From: Acidobacteriota bacterium
GTDB taxonomy: Bacteria; Acidobacteriota; Vicinamibacteria; Vicinamibacterales; UBA8438
Assembly: GCA_009861545.1 (NCBI GenBank)
Contig: VXME01000114.1
Location: 1-64,000, forward strand
DNA: 64,000 bases
Reading direction: 5' to 3'
A program made the translations under genes and the position numbers. The notes below the pieces were generated by a model. The model searched no databases, was not told where the DNA came from, and was given only the letters and a program-made list of their open reading frames with translations. This document shows, piece by piece, positions 40,933 through 49,281 of the stretch. Numbering within the stretch: the first letter of the stretch is position 1; each line of letters opens with the position of its first letter.

Positions 40933-42117
40933 TCAGAGTCGCTCGAAAATGCCGGCGGCCCCCATGCCGCCGCCCACGCACATGGTGACCATGCCGTAGC
41001 GCCCGTTCCGCCGCTCGAGCTCGTGGAGCAGCGTGGCCGTCAGCTTCGCGCCGGTGCAGCCGAGTGGATGGCCGAGCGCGATGGCGCCGCCGTTGACGTT
41101 GAGCCTGTCGGGATCGATCGGCAGCTCGCGCAGGCAGGCCAGGATCTGGGCGGCGAAGGCCTCGTTCAGCTCCACCAGGTCGATGTCGTCCAGCGTCAAC
41201 CCGGCCGTCTTCAGCGCCTTGCGTATCGCCGGGACGGGGCCGATGCCGAACAGCTCCGGGTCGACGCCCGCCGTCGCGTAGGCGACGAAGCGCGCCAGCG
41301 GCTTCAGTCCCGCCTGCGCGGCCCGCTCCGCGGTGGTCACGACGACGGCGGCCGCGCCGTCGCTCATCTGCGACGAGTTGCCGGCGGTCACCGACCCGCC
41401 GGCGAGAAACGCCGGGCGCAGCTTGCCCAGCGCCTCCAGCGAGGTGTCCGCGCGCGGTCCCTCGTCGCGGTCGAACGTGACGTCCCGCACCGCCGGCGCC
41501 TCTCCGTTGCCGTTGGCCGGCTCGGCGATGCTGACCGTCACCGGCACAGTCTCCGCGTCGAAACGGCCGGCCCCCAGGGCCGCGAGCGCACGCTGATGGC
41601 TGCGCAGCGCGTAGGCGTCCTGCTCGTCCCGGCTGATCGAGGACTCCCGCGCATGGTTCTCGGCGACCAGGCCCGTGCTGAGATAGACGTCCGGGTAGTG
41701 GGCCACGAGCTCGGGATTCGGGGCGATCTTGTGCCCTCCCATCGGCACGAGGCTCATCGACTCGGTGCCGCCCGCCACTATCGTTTCGGCCCAGCCGACC
41801 ATGATCTTCTCCGCCGCGAAGGCGATGGACTGCAGCCCCGACGAACAGAAGCGGTTGATGGTGACGGCCGACGCCGCGACCGGAATCCCGGCCCGCAGGC
41901 TGGCGATGCGGGCCACGTTCATTCCCTGCTCGGCTTCGGGCATCGCGCAGCCGAGGATGACGTCGTCGACCGTTTCGGGCTCGATGCCCTCGGCGCGCCG
42001 CAACGCCTCGCGAATCGCGACGGCGGCCAGCTCGTCGGGGCGGGTCGTGCGCAACGTGCCCTTGGGCGCCTTGCCGGCCGGGGTGCGGACGGCGGATGCG
42101 ATGACTGCGTCTCTCAT
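40933..42117 (-). CDS. fadA: Acetyl-CoA acyltransferase (3-ketoacyl-CoA thiolase)
   Basis: Cleaves 3-ketoacyl-CoA with CoA to release acetyl-CoA. It has 394 residues. The nucleophile Cys91 lies in [15 protein letters not shown]; the catalytic His is in [16 protein letters not shown] and the second Cys in [14 protein letters not shown]. It lies in the fad operon between the alpha/beta hydrolase and fadE. The ribosome-binding site is weak. Confidence 0.95.
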   Translation of the reverse strand: MRDAVIASAVRTPAGKAPKGTLRTTRPDELAAVAIREALRRAEGIEPETVDDVILGCAMPEAEQGMNVARIASLRAGIPVAASAVTINRFCSSGLQSIAFAAEKIMVGWAETIVAGGTESMSLVPMGGHKIAPNPELVAHYPDVYLSTGLVAENHARESSISRDEQDAYALRSHQRALAALGAGRFDAETVPVTVSIAEPANGNGEAPAVRDVTFDRDEGPRADTSLEALGKLRPAFLAGGSVTAGNSSQMSDGAAAVVVTTAERAAQAGLKPLARFVAYATAGVDPELFGIGPVPAIRKALKTAGLTLDDIDLVELNEAFAAQILACLRELPIDPDRLNVNGGAIALGHPLGCTGAKLTATLLHELERRNGRYGMVTMCVGGGMGAAGIFERL

Positions 42118-42147
42118 GGTCTTGACTCGCTGGGTTGCTCAAGTCGA

Positions 42148-42957
42148 TCAGGCCGGTACCCGTACCGCGGCGGGTCTGCCGGCGTGCAAGCGGACGAACT
42201 GCGTCACCACGTCGGCGAAGCGCTCCGGACGCGTGACGAGTCCCAGGTGCCCGGTTCGGTCGAGCCGATCGTAGCGCGCGCCCGGGATTGCCCGCAGGTA
42301 CTCCCGCGTACTCGCGACGTCCACGACCCGATCGAGACCCGGATCGCCGGTCACGATCTGGGTCGGCGCCGCGATGCGGGCGCAGTCGGCCGCGAAATCG
42401 AAGCGGTCCGCGCAGCGCGCGCGTTCGGCCATGCAGGTCGGCGCCGCCGGATACCGTGCGACCCGCCACAGGTGACCGGCGATGAAGGGGATGCGCTCGC
42501 CGGGCGACGGGAAGGCGGCCGCCAGCTCCGGGTAGAGGCGGAAGCACGACCCGAGCGCGAAGACCGGCGCCATCAGCCGGGGGGCGGCCAGATACCGCTC
42601 GACCCTGCATCCGGGCCGCCACGCAGGCGACGGCGTGGAGACGAGCGTCAGGGTCCTGACGCGTTCCGGGCGGCGCGCGGCGTAGTGCAGGGCTATCCAG
42701 CCGCCGTAGGACACGCCGCACAACGACACCGGACCGTGAACGCCGGCGCGGTCGAGCAGGGCGTCGAGCCATTCGGTGTGGCGTTCGAATCCGACCGCCG
42801 GATCGGTGCCGGCGATGGAGCCGGAGTCGCCCGGCAACGACCCGCTGATCACGCGGCAGCGCGCCGCGAGCGCCTCCACCGCGGGCAGCATCCACTCCCA
42901 GCGGCCCTGAATGCCGGGGACGAGCACGAGCGGCGGGCCGGCCCCACGGTCGGTCAT
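42148..42957 (-). CDS. Alpha/beta hydrolase inside the fad operon
   Basis: A 269-residue alpha/beta-fold hydrolase. Oxyanion region LVLVPGIQGRWEW, nucleophile elbow GVSYGG, Asp in TGDPGLD and His in DRTGHLGLV form a plausible triad. Its ATG shares one base with the fadN stop (TGATG), so it is translationally coupled within the operon. B. subtilis fadNAE has no such gene. A thioesterase, lipase or monoacylglycerol-type role feeding or draining beta-oxidation is inferred from position only. Confidence 0.85.
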   Translation of the reverse strand: MTDRGAGPPLVLVPGIQGRWEWMLPAVEALAARCRVISGSLPGDSGSIAGTDPAVGFERHTEWLDALLDRAGVHGPVSLCGVSYGGWIALHYAARRPERVRTLTLVSTPSPAWRPGCRVERYLAAPRLMAPVFALGSCFRLYPELAAAFPSPGERIPFIAGHLWRVARYPAAPTCMAERARCADRFDFAADCARIAAPTQIVTGDPGLDRVVDVASTREYLRAIPGARYDRLDRTGHLGLVTRPERFADVVTQFVRLHAGRPAAVRVPA

Positions 42958-45257
42958 CAGTTCCTCAGGGGCTTGCCGGTCTTGAGCACGTGGGCGATGC
43001 GTTCCTGCGTCTTCCGCTCGCCGCACAGGCTCAGAAACGCTTCGCGTTCGAGGTCCAGCAACCGCTGCTCCGACACCGTCGTGGCGTGCGGCAGGTCGCC
43101 GCCCGCGAGGATGCGGGAGAGGGTCCGTCCGAGGTGGGCGTCGTAGTCGCTGATGCGTCCGCCGCGCCACGCGATATGCACGCCGAGATCGAGCGCCGCG
43201 CGGACGCCGGCTCCGCCCACGGGGATGTCGTGGCGCGGCGGCGGCTGATAGCCGGCCCGCGCCATGTCCAGAGCCGTCGCCTTCGCATCGGCCAGCAGAC
43301 GCTCCCGGTTCATCGTGATGGCGTCCGCCTCGCGCAGCAGCCCCAGGCGCCGGGCGTCGGCGGCGCTCGTCGAGACCTTGCCGAATCCGATGAGCTCGAA
43401 CGCCTGCTGGATGCAGGGCAGCGGGTCGGCCGCACCCGCCGGGACGCGGGCCGTGAACCGGGCGAGCAGCTCCTTCGTGCCGCACCCGGCCGGGATCAGG
43501 CCGGCGCCCACCTCCACCTGGCCCATATAGGTCTCGGCCGCCGCGTGCACGCGGTCCCCGTGGAGCACGATCTCGCAGCCGCCCCCGAGGGCCAGCCCGG
43601 CCGGGGCGACGACCACCGGCACGGCGGCGTACCGCAGCCCGACCACGGCCGATTGGAACGTGCGCACCATCAGGTCGATCTCGTCCCAGTTCTCTTCCTG
43701 CGCCTCGAGCAGCAGGAGCATCAGGTTGGCGCCCGCCGAGAACGCCGGCGCGTCGTTGCCGATCACCAGCGCGTCGAAGTTCCGGGACGCCTCTTCCACG
43801 CCGGCCGTCATCATCGCGACGGTATCGCCGCCGATGGCGTTCATCTTCGAGTGGAACTCGAGGCCGAGCACGCCGTCGCCGAGGTCGACGAGGCTCGCAC
43901 CGGCGTTGCGTCGGACCGGCGGACGCTGCTCTTTCGCCCGTTGCAGAATCTGCAGGTCGGGTGCGCGCGGGGGGACCGGGCCCTCCCGGAAGCGGACGCT
44001 GCTCGCCGCCGGTGGCGCCGAATGCTGCACGGCGCGCACGATCGCGGGCGGCTTCGTCCGCCCGGCCGCCTCCAGCACCCGCTCCACCCCGATGGCGTCC
44101 CAGAGCTCGAAGGGTCCGAGCTCCCAGCCGAAGCCCCACCGCATGGCGCGGTCGACGTCGTCGATGGTGTGCGCGATCTCCGGCGCGGCCTCCGCCGCGT
44201 ACACCAGCGTCGGGGCGAGCGTGGCGCGCAGGAACTCCCCGACGCGGTCGCGTCCCTCGAACAAGGTCCGAATCCGCTCGCCGCGGTCGTCCATAGCGGC
44301 GGCGGCGTCCAGCGCCGGCAGTCGTGGCGGCCGGCGGGCGCGGTAGTCCATCGTGCCCGGATCCAGCGTCAGAATCTCGCTGCCGTCGCCGGTCTTCTGC
44401 TTGCGGTAGAAGCCGCCGCCCGCCTTCGATCCGATCCAGCCCCGCTCGACCATGCCGGCGACCAGCGGGGGCAGCGCGAAGGAGGCGCGCTCGGCATCGT
44501 TCTCGAGGCGCTCGGCCAGGTTGGCCGCCACGTGGGCCAGGATGTCCAGACCCGCGATGTCCAGTGTGCGAAACGTCGCCGAGCGGGGCCGGCCGATGAC
44601 GGGGCCGGTCATCGCGTCGATTTCCTCGATCGTGTACGCGCCGCCCGCGAGCTGTTCCAGGATCCGTGCGACGCCGAACATGCCGATGCGGTTGCCGATG
44701 AAGTTCGGGGTGTCCTTCGCGACGACCACGCCCTTGCCCAGCGCGTGATCGCCGAACTTCACCATGGCGTCGAGCAGGGCCGAATCCGTGTCGGCCGTCG
44801 GGATGACCTCGAGCAGCGGCAGATAGCGCGGCGGGTTGAAGAAGTGGGTGCCGAGCCAGTGGCGGCGGAAAGCCTCGCCGCGCCCGTCCGCGAGGCTGGC
44901 GATCGGGATCCCCGACGTGTTGGAGCTGACGACGGCGTGTGCCGCGCGGTGCGGCTCGACCCCGGCCAGCAACTCCCGCTTCACGTCCAGCCGCTCGACG
45001 ACGGCTTCGAGGATCCAGTCGTGCTCGCCGACGCGCTCCAGATCGGTGTCGAACCCGCCCACGGCGATGCGCCGCGCCGTCTCCGGCGTGAAGAACGGGT
45101 CCGGTCTCAGCTTGCGCGCACGCTTCAGCCCTTCGCGGGCGGTCGCGGCGTCGAGATCGAGGAGGAGCACACGGAGGCCGGCGTTGGCGGCATGGGCGGC
45201 GATCTGGGCGCCCATCGCGCCCGCGCCGAGCACGGCGATGGAGTGTATCCGTTGCAT
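42957..45257 (-). CDS. fadN: Bifunctional 3-hydroxyacyl-CoA dehydrogenase/enoyl-CoA hydratase, FadN type
   Basis: Performs hydration and NAD-linked oxidation in beta-oxidation. The dehydrogenase comes first: the NAD motif IAVLGAGAMGAQIAAHA is at the N-terminus, THFFNPPRYLPLLEVI follows, and two C-terminal helical domains come next. The enoyl-CoA hydratase (crotonase) part is at about residues 470-700, with APAFSAGANL (oxyanion) and LALGGGCEI. This domain order is the reverse of E. coli FadB and matches B. subtilis FadN. 766 residues. Its start is three bases after the regulator's stop, so it is coupled to it. Confidence 0.93.
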   Translation of the reverse strand: MQRIHSIAVLGAGAMGAQIAAHAANAGLRVLLLDLDAATAREGLKRARKLRPDPFFTPETARRIAVGGFDTDLERVGEHDWILEAVVERLDVKRELLAGVEPHRAAHAVVSSNTSGIPIASLADGRGEAFRRHWLGTHFFNPPRYLPLLEVIPTADTDSALLDAMVKFGDHALGKGVVVAKDTPNFIGNRIGMFGVARILEQLAGGAYTIEEIDAMTGPVIGRPRSATFRTLDIAGLDILAHVAANLAERLENDAERASFALPPLVAGMVERGWIGSKAGGGFYRKQKTGDGSEILTLDPGTMDYRARRPPRLPALDAAAAMDDRGERIRTLFEGRDRVGEFLRATLAPTLVYAAEAAPEIAHTIDDVDRAMRWGFGWELGPFELWDAIGVERVLEAAGRTKPPAIVRAVQHSAPPAASSVRFREGPVPPRAPDLQILQRAKEQRPPVRRNAGASLVDLGDGVLGLEFHSKMNAIGGDTVAMMTAGVEEASRNFDALVIGNDAPAFSAGANLMLLLLEAQEENWDEIDLMVRTFQSAVVGLRYAAVPVVVAPAGLALGGGCEIVLHGDRVHAAAETYMGQVEVGAGLIPAGCGTKELLARFTARVPAGAADPLPCIQQAFELIGFGKVSTSAADARRLGLLREADAITMNRERLLADAKATALDMARAGYQPPPRHDIPVGGAGVRAALDLGVHIAWRGGRISDYDAHLGRTLSRILAGGDLPHATTVSEQRLLDLEREAFLSLCGERKTQERIAHVLKTGKPLRN

Positions 45258-45260
45258 CGT

Positions 45261-45920
45261 TCAGACCGTTGGCTGCGCCTTCATTCCATTGACCAGCAGA
45301 TCGATGACCGGGTCCGCGTCGTCGACCAGCCGGTGGTCGCGGTTGCTCAGCACCCAGTTCGTCACCATCTCGTCGAGTGCGCCGAAGATGGCCTTCGCCG
45401 CCAGCGTCGCGTTGAGGTCGGTCCGGAACACGCCAGCTTCCTGCGCCGCACGGACGGCGTCCCGCAGGTGATCGAGATACGTTCGGAGCTGGGCGGCCGA
45501 GAAGCGCTCCATGAACTTCGTGGACTGCCGCAACTCGACCTGGAACACGATCGCCAGGTCGCGCCGGCTGCCGAGACCGCCGAGGTGCACGCGCGCGAGG
45601 CGGCGCAGCCGCTCGACCGGATCGGTGACTCCGGTGAGCGCGCGGTCCGCCTCTTCGAGCGCTCGCGTCATCGACTTCTCGAAGATCGACGTCAGCAGGT
45701 CGTCCTTGCTCCGGAAGTAGAGATACACGGTCCCGGCGGCGACCCCGGCCTCCCGCGCCACGTCCGCGACCTGGGCGTTGAAGAAGCCGCGGCGGGCGAA
45801 CACGCGCGTGGCGGCGTTCAGAATCGCGGTCCGCTTGTCGCCCGCGCCGGGCTGCCGGCGAGCCGGGATCCCGTGTTGCGCGCTCGCGCCGGACGGAACC
45901 GTCTGTGAATGAACGTTCAT
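45261..45920 (-). CDS. fadR: TetR-family fatty-acid regulator, FadR-like
   Basis: The likely acyl-CoA-responsive repressor of the fad operon. The N-terminal DNA-binding domain has AILNAATRVFARRGFFNAQV and REAGVAAGTVYLYFRSK, the TetR helix-turn-helix. The ligand half closely tracks B. subtilis FadR: LAIVFQVELRQS and IFGALDEMVTNWVL are near-copies of segments known from that protein. A 30-residue basic N-terminal arm precedes the first helix. ATG 45920 is the only start in frame; it lies inside an 18-bp palindrome and just after a promoter, implying autoregulation. Confidence 0.88.
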   Translation of the reverse strand: MNVHSQTVPSGASAQHGIPARRQPGAGDKRTAILNAATRVFARRGFFNAQVADVAREAGVAAGTVYLYFRSKDDLLTSIFEKSMTRALEEADRALTGVTDPVERLRRLARVHLGGLGSRRDLAIVFQVELRQSTKFMERFSAAQLRTYLDHLRDAVRAAQEAGVFRTDLNATLAAKAIFGALDEMVTNWVLSNRDHRLVDDADPVIDLLVNGMKAQPTV

Positions 45921-45923
45921 TCA
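45906..45923. promoter_or_regulatory. FadR-like operator, 18-bp perfect palindrome
   Basis: TGAATGAACGTTCATTCA is perfectly self-complementary. Its half-site TGAATGA/TCATTCA is the one in the published Bacillus FadR consensus. It overlaps the fadR start codon and lies just downstream of the -10 at 45934-45929, a position that would block initiation. No second copy was noticed in the window. Confidence 0.85.
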
Positions 45924-45928
45924 GTAAA

Positions 45929-45958
45929 ATTCTGCAACGACCGTCGCGGAGTTGTCAA
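45929..45958 (-). promoter_or_regulatory. Promoter of the fad operon
   Basis: On the minus strand TTGACA (45958-45953), an 18-base spacer and CAGAAT (45934-45929). Initiation would fall within a few bases of the fadR ATG at 45920, inside or beside the operator. Confidence 0.6.
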
Positions 45959-45998
45959 GGGGGCGACAGTGCCGTGTTTCAAGGAATGACGGAAACGT

Positions 45999-46029
45999 GC
46001 ACGCGGTGCCGGATTGCGGCACCGCGTGC
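45999..46029 (-). terminator. Strong hairpin after the TPR gene
   Basis: A perfect 13-bp stem, GCACGCGGTGCCG and its complement, with a 5-base loop. On the minus strand it is followed by ACGTTTCC. It lies between the end of the TPR genes and the fad promoter and would insulate the operon. Confidence 0.6.
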
Positions 46030-46050
46030 GACGAGGAATGTGCGGATCCT

Positions 46051-46065
46051 CCCCCCGGCGGGGGG
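46051..46065. terminator. GC hairpin at the end of the TPR gene
   Basis: CCCCCC-GGC-GGGGGG, a few bases after the stop codon of the minus-strand TPR gene and just before the larger hairpin. No T-run. Confidence 0.35.
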
Positions 46066-46070
46066 CGGCG

Positions 46071-47072
46071 CTAGGGCAGTGCGTTCAACGTAGCCTGGGC
46101 CTGCGCGGTCTCGGCTGCGGACGTCGGATCGTCGACGTCGATCGTGCGCTGGAAAAACTCCTTGGCGGTGTCCATGTCGCCCTTGTTCAACGCGACGAGG
46201 GCGAGCTTGAAGAGGGGCTTCGCCCAGCTTGGATCGACCATGTTCGCCCGCTCGTACCATTCGGCCGCGCCGTCCACGTCTCCCTGGGAGAAGGCCTGCT
46301 CGCCCTGGTTGTAGAGATCCTCGCGCGAGGCGGAGAGGCTGGTTGCGGCCTGCTCGAGCAACTGTCGGTCCGCCGCATCCGCCGTGCCGGCTGCCAGGCG
46401 CACCCTGGCGCGGGCGACCTGTACGGTCTGGTTCTGCGGGTCGGCAGCCAATGCGCGGTCGTACGCCGCGATGGCGGCATCGGTCTGCTGCAGTTGCGCA
46501 TAGGCGTTGCCGATGTTGAAGTGCAGGTTGCTCAGTGCCGGGAGCTGAGCGAGAACGGTCTCGTAGCCGGAGATCGCCTCCTGGTAGTTCCCGCCGTTGA
46601 AGGCCCCGTCGGCAGACGCAATCTGCGCGTCGATCGCGTCGAGGTCGATCCCGGCGACCGCATCGTCGCCCAGCATCTGCGCCAACGGGTGGCGGATGCG
46701 AATCAGCTCGAAGTCGATGGGCGCGTTCCGTGTCTGGGTGATGTTCGAAGGACCCTCGCTCGGCGAGTAGCCTCGCGGCGACCCGTTCCGCTCGCCGCAG
46801 GCGTCCGTGCAGTCAGCCCGGAACATCCATTGTCCGCTCACCAGTCCGATGATGGCGAAGTTCCCGTCGTTCCCGGTCGTGGTGGTGAACTCCGTAGGAT
46901 TGGCATTCGGATTGGTAGCCGTAATCCGGGCGCCGGCCAGTGGGTTCCCGTTGTCGTCCACGACCTGGCCGACCACGCGCCCCTGGCCCTGTGCGGCTGC
47001 CGAACCGGCAATCGCGAAGCTCAGGGCGAGACCGAACGTGCAAGAGATGGTGTGTTGCAGACGCGGGCTCAT
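46071..47072 (-). CDS. Exported carboxypeptidase-regulatory/TPR protein
   Basis: A 333-residue secreted protein. A signal peptide (ending SAAAQ) is followed by a carboxypeptidase-regulatory beta-sandwich (VVGQVVDDNGNPLAGARITA), a variable loop with two Cys, then at least three tetratricopeptide repeats (AISGYETVLAQLP, AIAAYDRALAADP, AAEWYERANMVDP). These are protein-binding scaffolds; the partner is unknown. AGGAG lies six bases before ATG 47072. The upstream gene is a shorter version of the same architecture. Confidence 0.85.
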   Translation of the reverse strand: MSPRLQHTISCTFGLALSFAIAGSAAAQGQGRVVGQVVDDNGNPLAGARITATNPNANPTEFTTTTGNDGNFAIIGLVSGQWMFRADCTDACGERNGSPRGYSPSEGPSNITQTRNAPIDFELIRIRHPLAQMLGDDAVAGIDLDAIDAQIASADGAFNGGNYQEAISGYETVLAQLPALSNLHFNIGNAYAQLQQTDAAIAAYDRALAADPQNQTVQVARARVRLAAGTADAADRQLLEQAATSLSASREDLYNQGEQAFSQGDVDGAAEWYERANMVDPSWAKPLFKLALVALNKGDMDTAKEFFQRTIDVDDPTSAAETAQAQATLNALP

Positions 47073-47177
47073 GTCATGCTCCTGTGTGTCCCGGAACGCC
47101 CCGGGAGATTGCTCGCCGAAGTATGTCGAATGCGATGGGCGCCCCCTCCGCGCTCCGGGCGCGCGGAATCGGTTGAG

Positions 47178-47828
47178 CTACCGGTCCTCGCCGGCCTGGA
47201 GCGCTGCGATCGCGCCCTGGGCCTCGACGCTCGCGGGGCCGCCGGCCGGAACCGCACGATATGCCGCGAGCGCGCGCGCGCGGTCGTTCTTCTCGCGGTA
47301 GGCATGTCCTATCTGGACGTGCAGACCGGTGAGCCCGGGCACATTCTCCAGCACCGACTCGTATGCTTCGATGGCGGCATCGAAGTCGCCGCGGTCGTAG
47401 AGCGCGTCGGCGGCGTCGAGGGCTTCTTCCAGCTCGTCACCCCGGAGGTTGGCCAATACGCCGGTCGACGGCGCGGGCGGATGGAGCGGGTCGGTCTCCA
47501 TGACGAAGTTCACGCGCCCCGTGCCCGAGCCCCGAACGTTGGCGAATCCCTGAACCGGCTCGTAGCCCCGCTGCCGGATCAGAAACAGCCAGCGTCCCCG
47601 CTGCAGGCCGATGAAGGAAAAGCGGCCTGCGTCGTTGGTGGTCGTGTCGATGCGGCGCTGCCACTCCGTGTTCTCTCCCACCACCTCCGCGCCGACGATC
47701 GGCTCGCCTTCGACATCGCGCACGGAACCCGTGACCACGCCGGTCTGCGCGGACGCGACCGCGGCGAGCGACGTCAGGAGCAGTGCTGCGACGACCGTCG
47801 CCGTCACGCTGATTGCGGAACGTGGCAT
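47178..47828 (-). CDS. Exported carboxypeptidase-regulatory/TPR protein (short paralogue)
   Basis: A 216-residue protein with the same layout as its downstream neighbour: signal peptide (ending AVASAQ), carboxypeptidase-regulatory domain (VVTGSVRDVEGEPIVGAEVVG), then TPR helices (AIEAYESVLENVPGLTGLHVQIGHAY). That TPR segment lines up with AISGYETVLAQLPALSNLHF of the neighbour, which suggests tandem duplication. The number of TPRs is lower. GAGGAA precedes ATG 47828. Probably co-transcribed with the larger copy. Confidence 0.82.
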   Translation of the reverse strand: MPRSAISVTATVVAALLLTSLAAVASAQTGVVTGSVRDVEGEPIVGAEVVGENTEWQRRIDTTTNDAGRFSFIGLQRGRWLFLIRQRGYEPVQGFANVRGSGTGRVNFVMETDPLHPPAPSTGVLANLRGDELEEALDAADALYDRGDFDAAIEAYESVLENVPGLTGLHVQIGHAYREKNDRARALAAYRAVPAGGPASVEAQGAIAALQAGEDR

Positions 47829-47910
47829 GGCGTATTCCTCTTGGCCTGATGGTGGCTCCACCGGCGACGGGGGGAGTGCGACGCCCCGCGTCCGCCCGGA
47901 GCGAACCAAC

Positions 47911-47920
47911 AGTATACACT
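47911..47920. promoter_or_regulatory. Overlapping divergent -10 boxes
   Basis: AGTATACACT reads TACACT on the plus strand (47915-47920), 17 bases before the serine hydrolase ATG, and TATACT on the minus strand (47916-47911), about 80 bases before the short TPR gene. Confidence 0.45.
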
Positions 47921-47937
47921 CGGATCCGGTCCGACCG

Positions 47938-49161
47938 ATGCGCTCGATTCGCCTTCGCCTGATCCTTTTCGGAGCACTCGCGGCGATGCTCGTCGCGCCG
48001 CCGGCGCCGGCCGCGGCGCGGTCCGCTGTTCAGGAACGCGAGGGCCCGGCGCCGGCACTCGACGCGGCACGTCTCGCGCGAATCGATGCCGTCGTCCGGG
48101 ATGCGATCGCGGCCGGGCAGTTGCCCGGCGCGGTGGTGCTGGTCGCCCACGCTGGCCGGACCGTCTACCGGCAGGCGTTCGGCCACCGCGCGGTGAGTCC
48201 GGTGCGCGAACCGATGACGGTCGATACGATCTTCGATCTCGCCTCGCTGACGAAGGCCGTTGCGACCGCTCCGAGCGTGATGGTCCTCGTGGAGGAGGGC
48301 GTCGTCCGGCTGCGAGACCGCGTCGCCCGCTACCTGCCCGGATTCCAGCGCCACGGCAAGGACGCCGTCACCATCGAGCACTTGTTGACGCACGTATCCG
48401 GGCTGCGGCCCGGCCTGCCCCTCGAGGAGGAGTTCGAGGGCACCGGCGAGGCGTTGCGGCGCGTGTTCGCCGAGCGCCTCGAGGCGCCCCCGGGCGAGGC
48501 GTTCATCTACAGCGACCTCAACTTCCTGCTGCTCGGCGAGATCGTCCGGCGGGTGAGCGGGACGCCGCTCGACGTCTTCGCGGCGGAGCGGTTGTTCGTT
48601 CCGCTCGAGATGCTCGACACATCTTTCCGACCGGGTGGCGATCGCGTAGCGCGCATTGCCCCAACCGAGGCGTGCACGCCCCGCGGCTGGCCGTGCGGCG
48701 GACCCGGGGCGGTCATGCTGCGGGGCACCGTGCACGATCCGACCGCGCGGCGGATGGGGGGCGTGGCGGGGCACGCCGGATTGTTCGGCACGGCCGACGA
48801 TCTGGCTCGTTTCGGTGCGATGCTGCTTGCCGGCGGCCGAGCGCCGTCCGGCGCCGCGCTGCTGTCGCCGCTCACCGTGGCCCGCATGACGAGGCCTTCG
48901 ACGCCCGCACGCCTGCAGGACGTGCGCGGGCTCGGCTGGGACATCGACTCGCGCTACTCGAGCAACCGCGGGGATCTCTTCGCCCGCGGGTCCTACGGCC
49001 ACACCGGTTTCACGGGAACCTCCATCTGGATCGATCCGCAGACGGAGACCGTCGTCGTCTTTCTGTCGAGTCGAGTGCATCCGGACGGGGGCGGCGACGT
49101 GGTCCGCCTGCGCGGCTTGGTGGCCACCCTCGCCGCGGCGGCAGTCGGCGTGGCGCGGTAG
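47938..49161 (+). CDS. Exported serine hydrolase of the class C beta-lactamase fold
   Basis: A 407-residue protein with a signal peptide (LRLILFGALAAMLVAPPAPA). The penicillin-binding triad is present: SLTK (nucleophile Ser and Lys), YSD at the Tyr position, and HTG in GHTGFTGTS. It resembles EstB-like esterases and DD-peptidase relatives rather than a proven beta-lactamase. Substrate unknown. It is divergent from the TPR pair and convergent with the DUF420 gene. Confidence 0.88.
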   Translation: MRSIRLRLILFGALAAMLVAPPAPAAARSAVQEREGPAPALDAARLARIDAVVRDAIAAGQLPGAVVLVAHAGRTVYRQAFGHRAVSPVREPMTVDTIFDLASLTKAVATAPSVMVLVEEGVVRLRDRVARYLPGFQRHGKDAVTIEHLLTHVSGLRPGLPLEEEFEGTGEALRRVFAERLEAPPGEAFIYSDLNFLLLGEIVRRVSGTPLDVFAAERLFVPLEMLDTSFRPGGDRVARIAPTEACTPRGWPCGGPGAVMLRGTVHDPTARRMGGVAGHAGLFGTADDLARFGAMLLAGGRAPSGAALLSPLTVARMTRPSTPARLQDVRGLGWDIDSRYSSNRGDLFARGSYGHTGFTGTSIWIDPQTETVVVFLSSRVHPDGGGDVVRLRGLVATLAAAAVGVAR

Positions 49162-49220
49162 CGCCCCGAAACGCCTCGCAGGCTCGGAATCTCGGCCCAT
49201 CCCCCCCCCGCTCCACGACC

Positions 49221-49261
49221 TTGCGCCGCAGAACTTCGCTTCGCTTCGTTCTGCCGCGCAA
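49221..49261. terminator. Hairpin between convergent genes
   Basis: TTGCGCCGCAGAAC (49221-49234) and its near-complement (49248-49261), 14 bp with one mismatch, around a TTCGC-repeat loop. It lies between the ends of the serine hydrolase and DUF420 genes and could serve both. A run of nine C lies just before it. Confidence 0.55.
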
Positions 49262-49281
49262 GCCCCTAGCCGGCCGGTCGC

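Noticed and set aside
49201-49210. A run of nine C as a phase-variable tract
   Set aside because: It lies between the ends of two convergent genes and touches neither coding frame nor a promoter.
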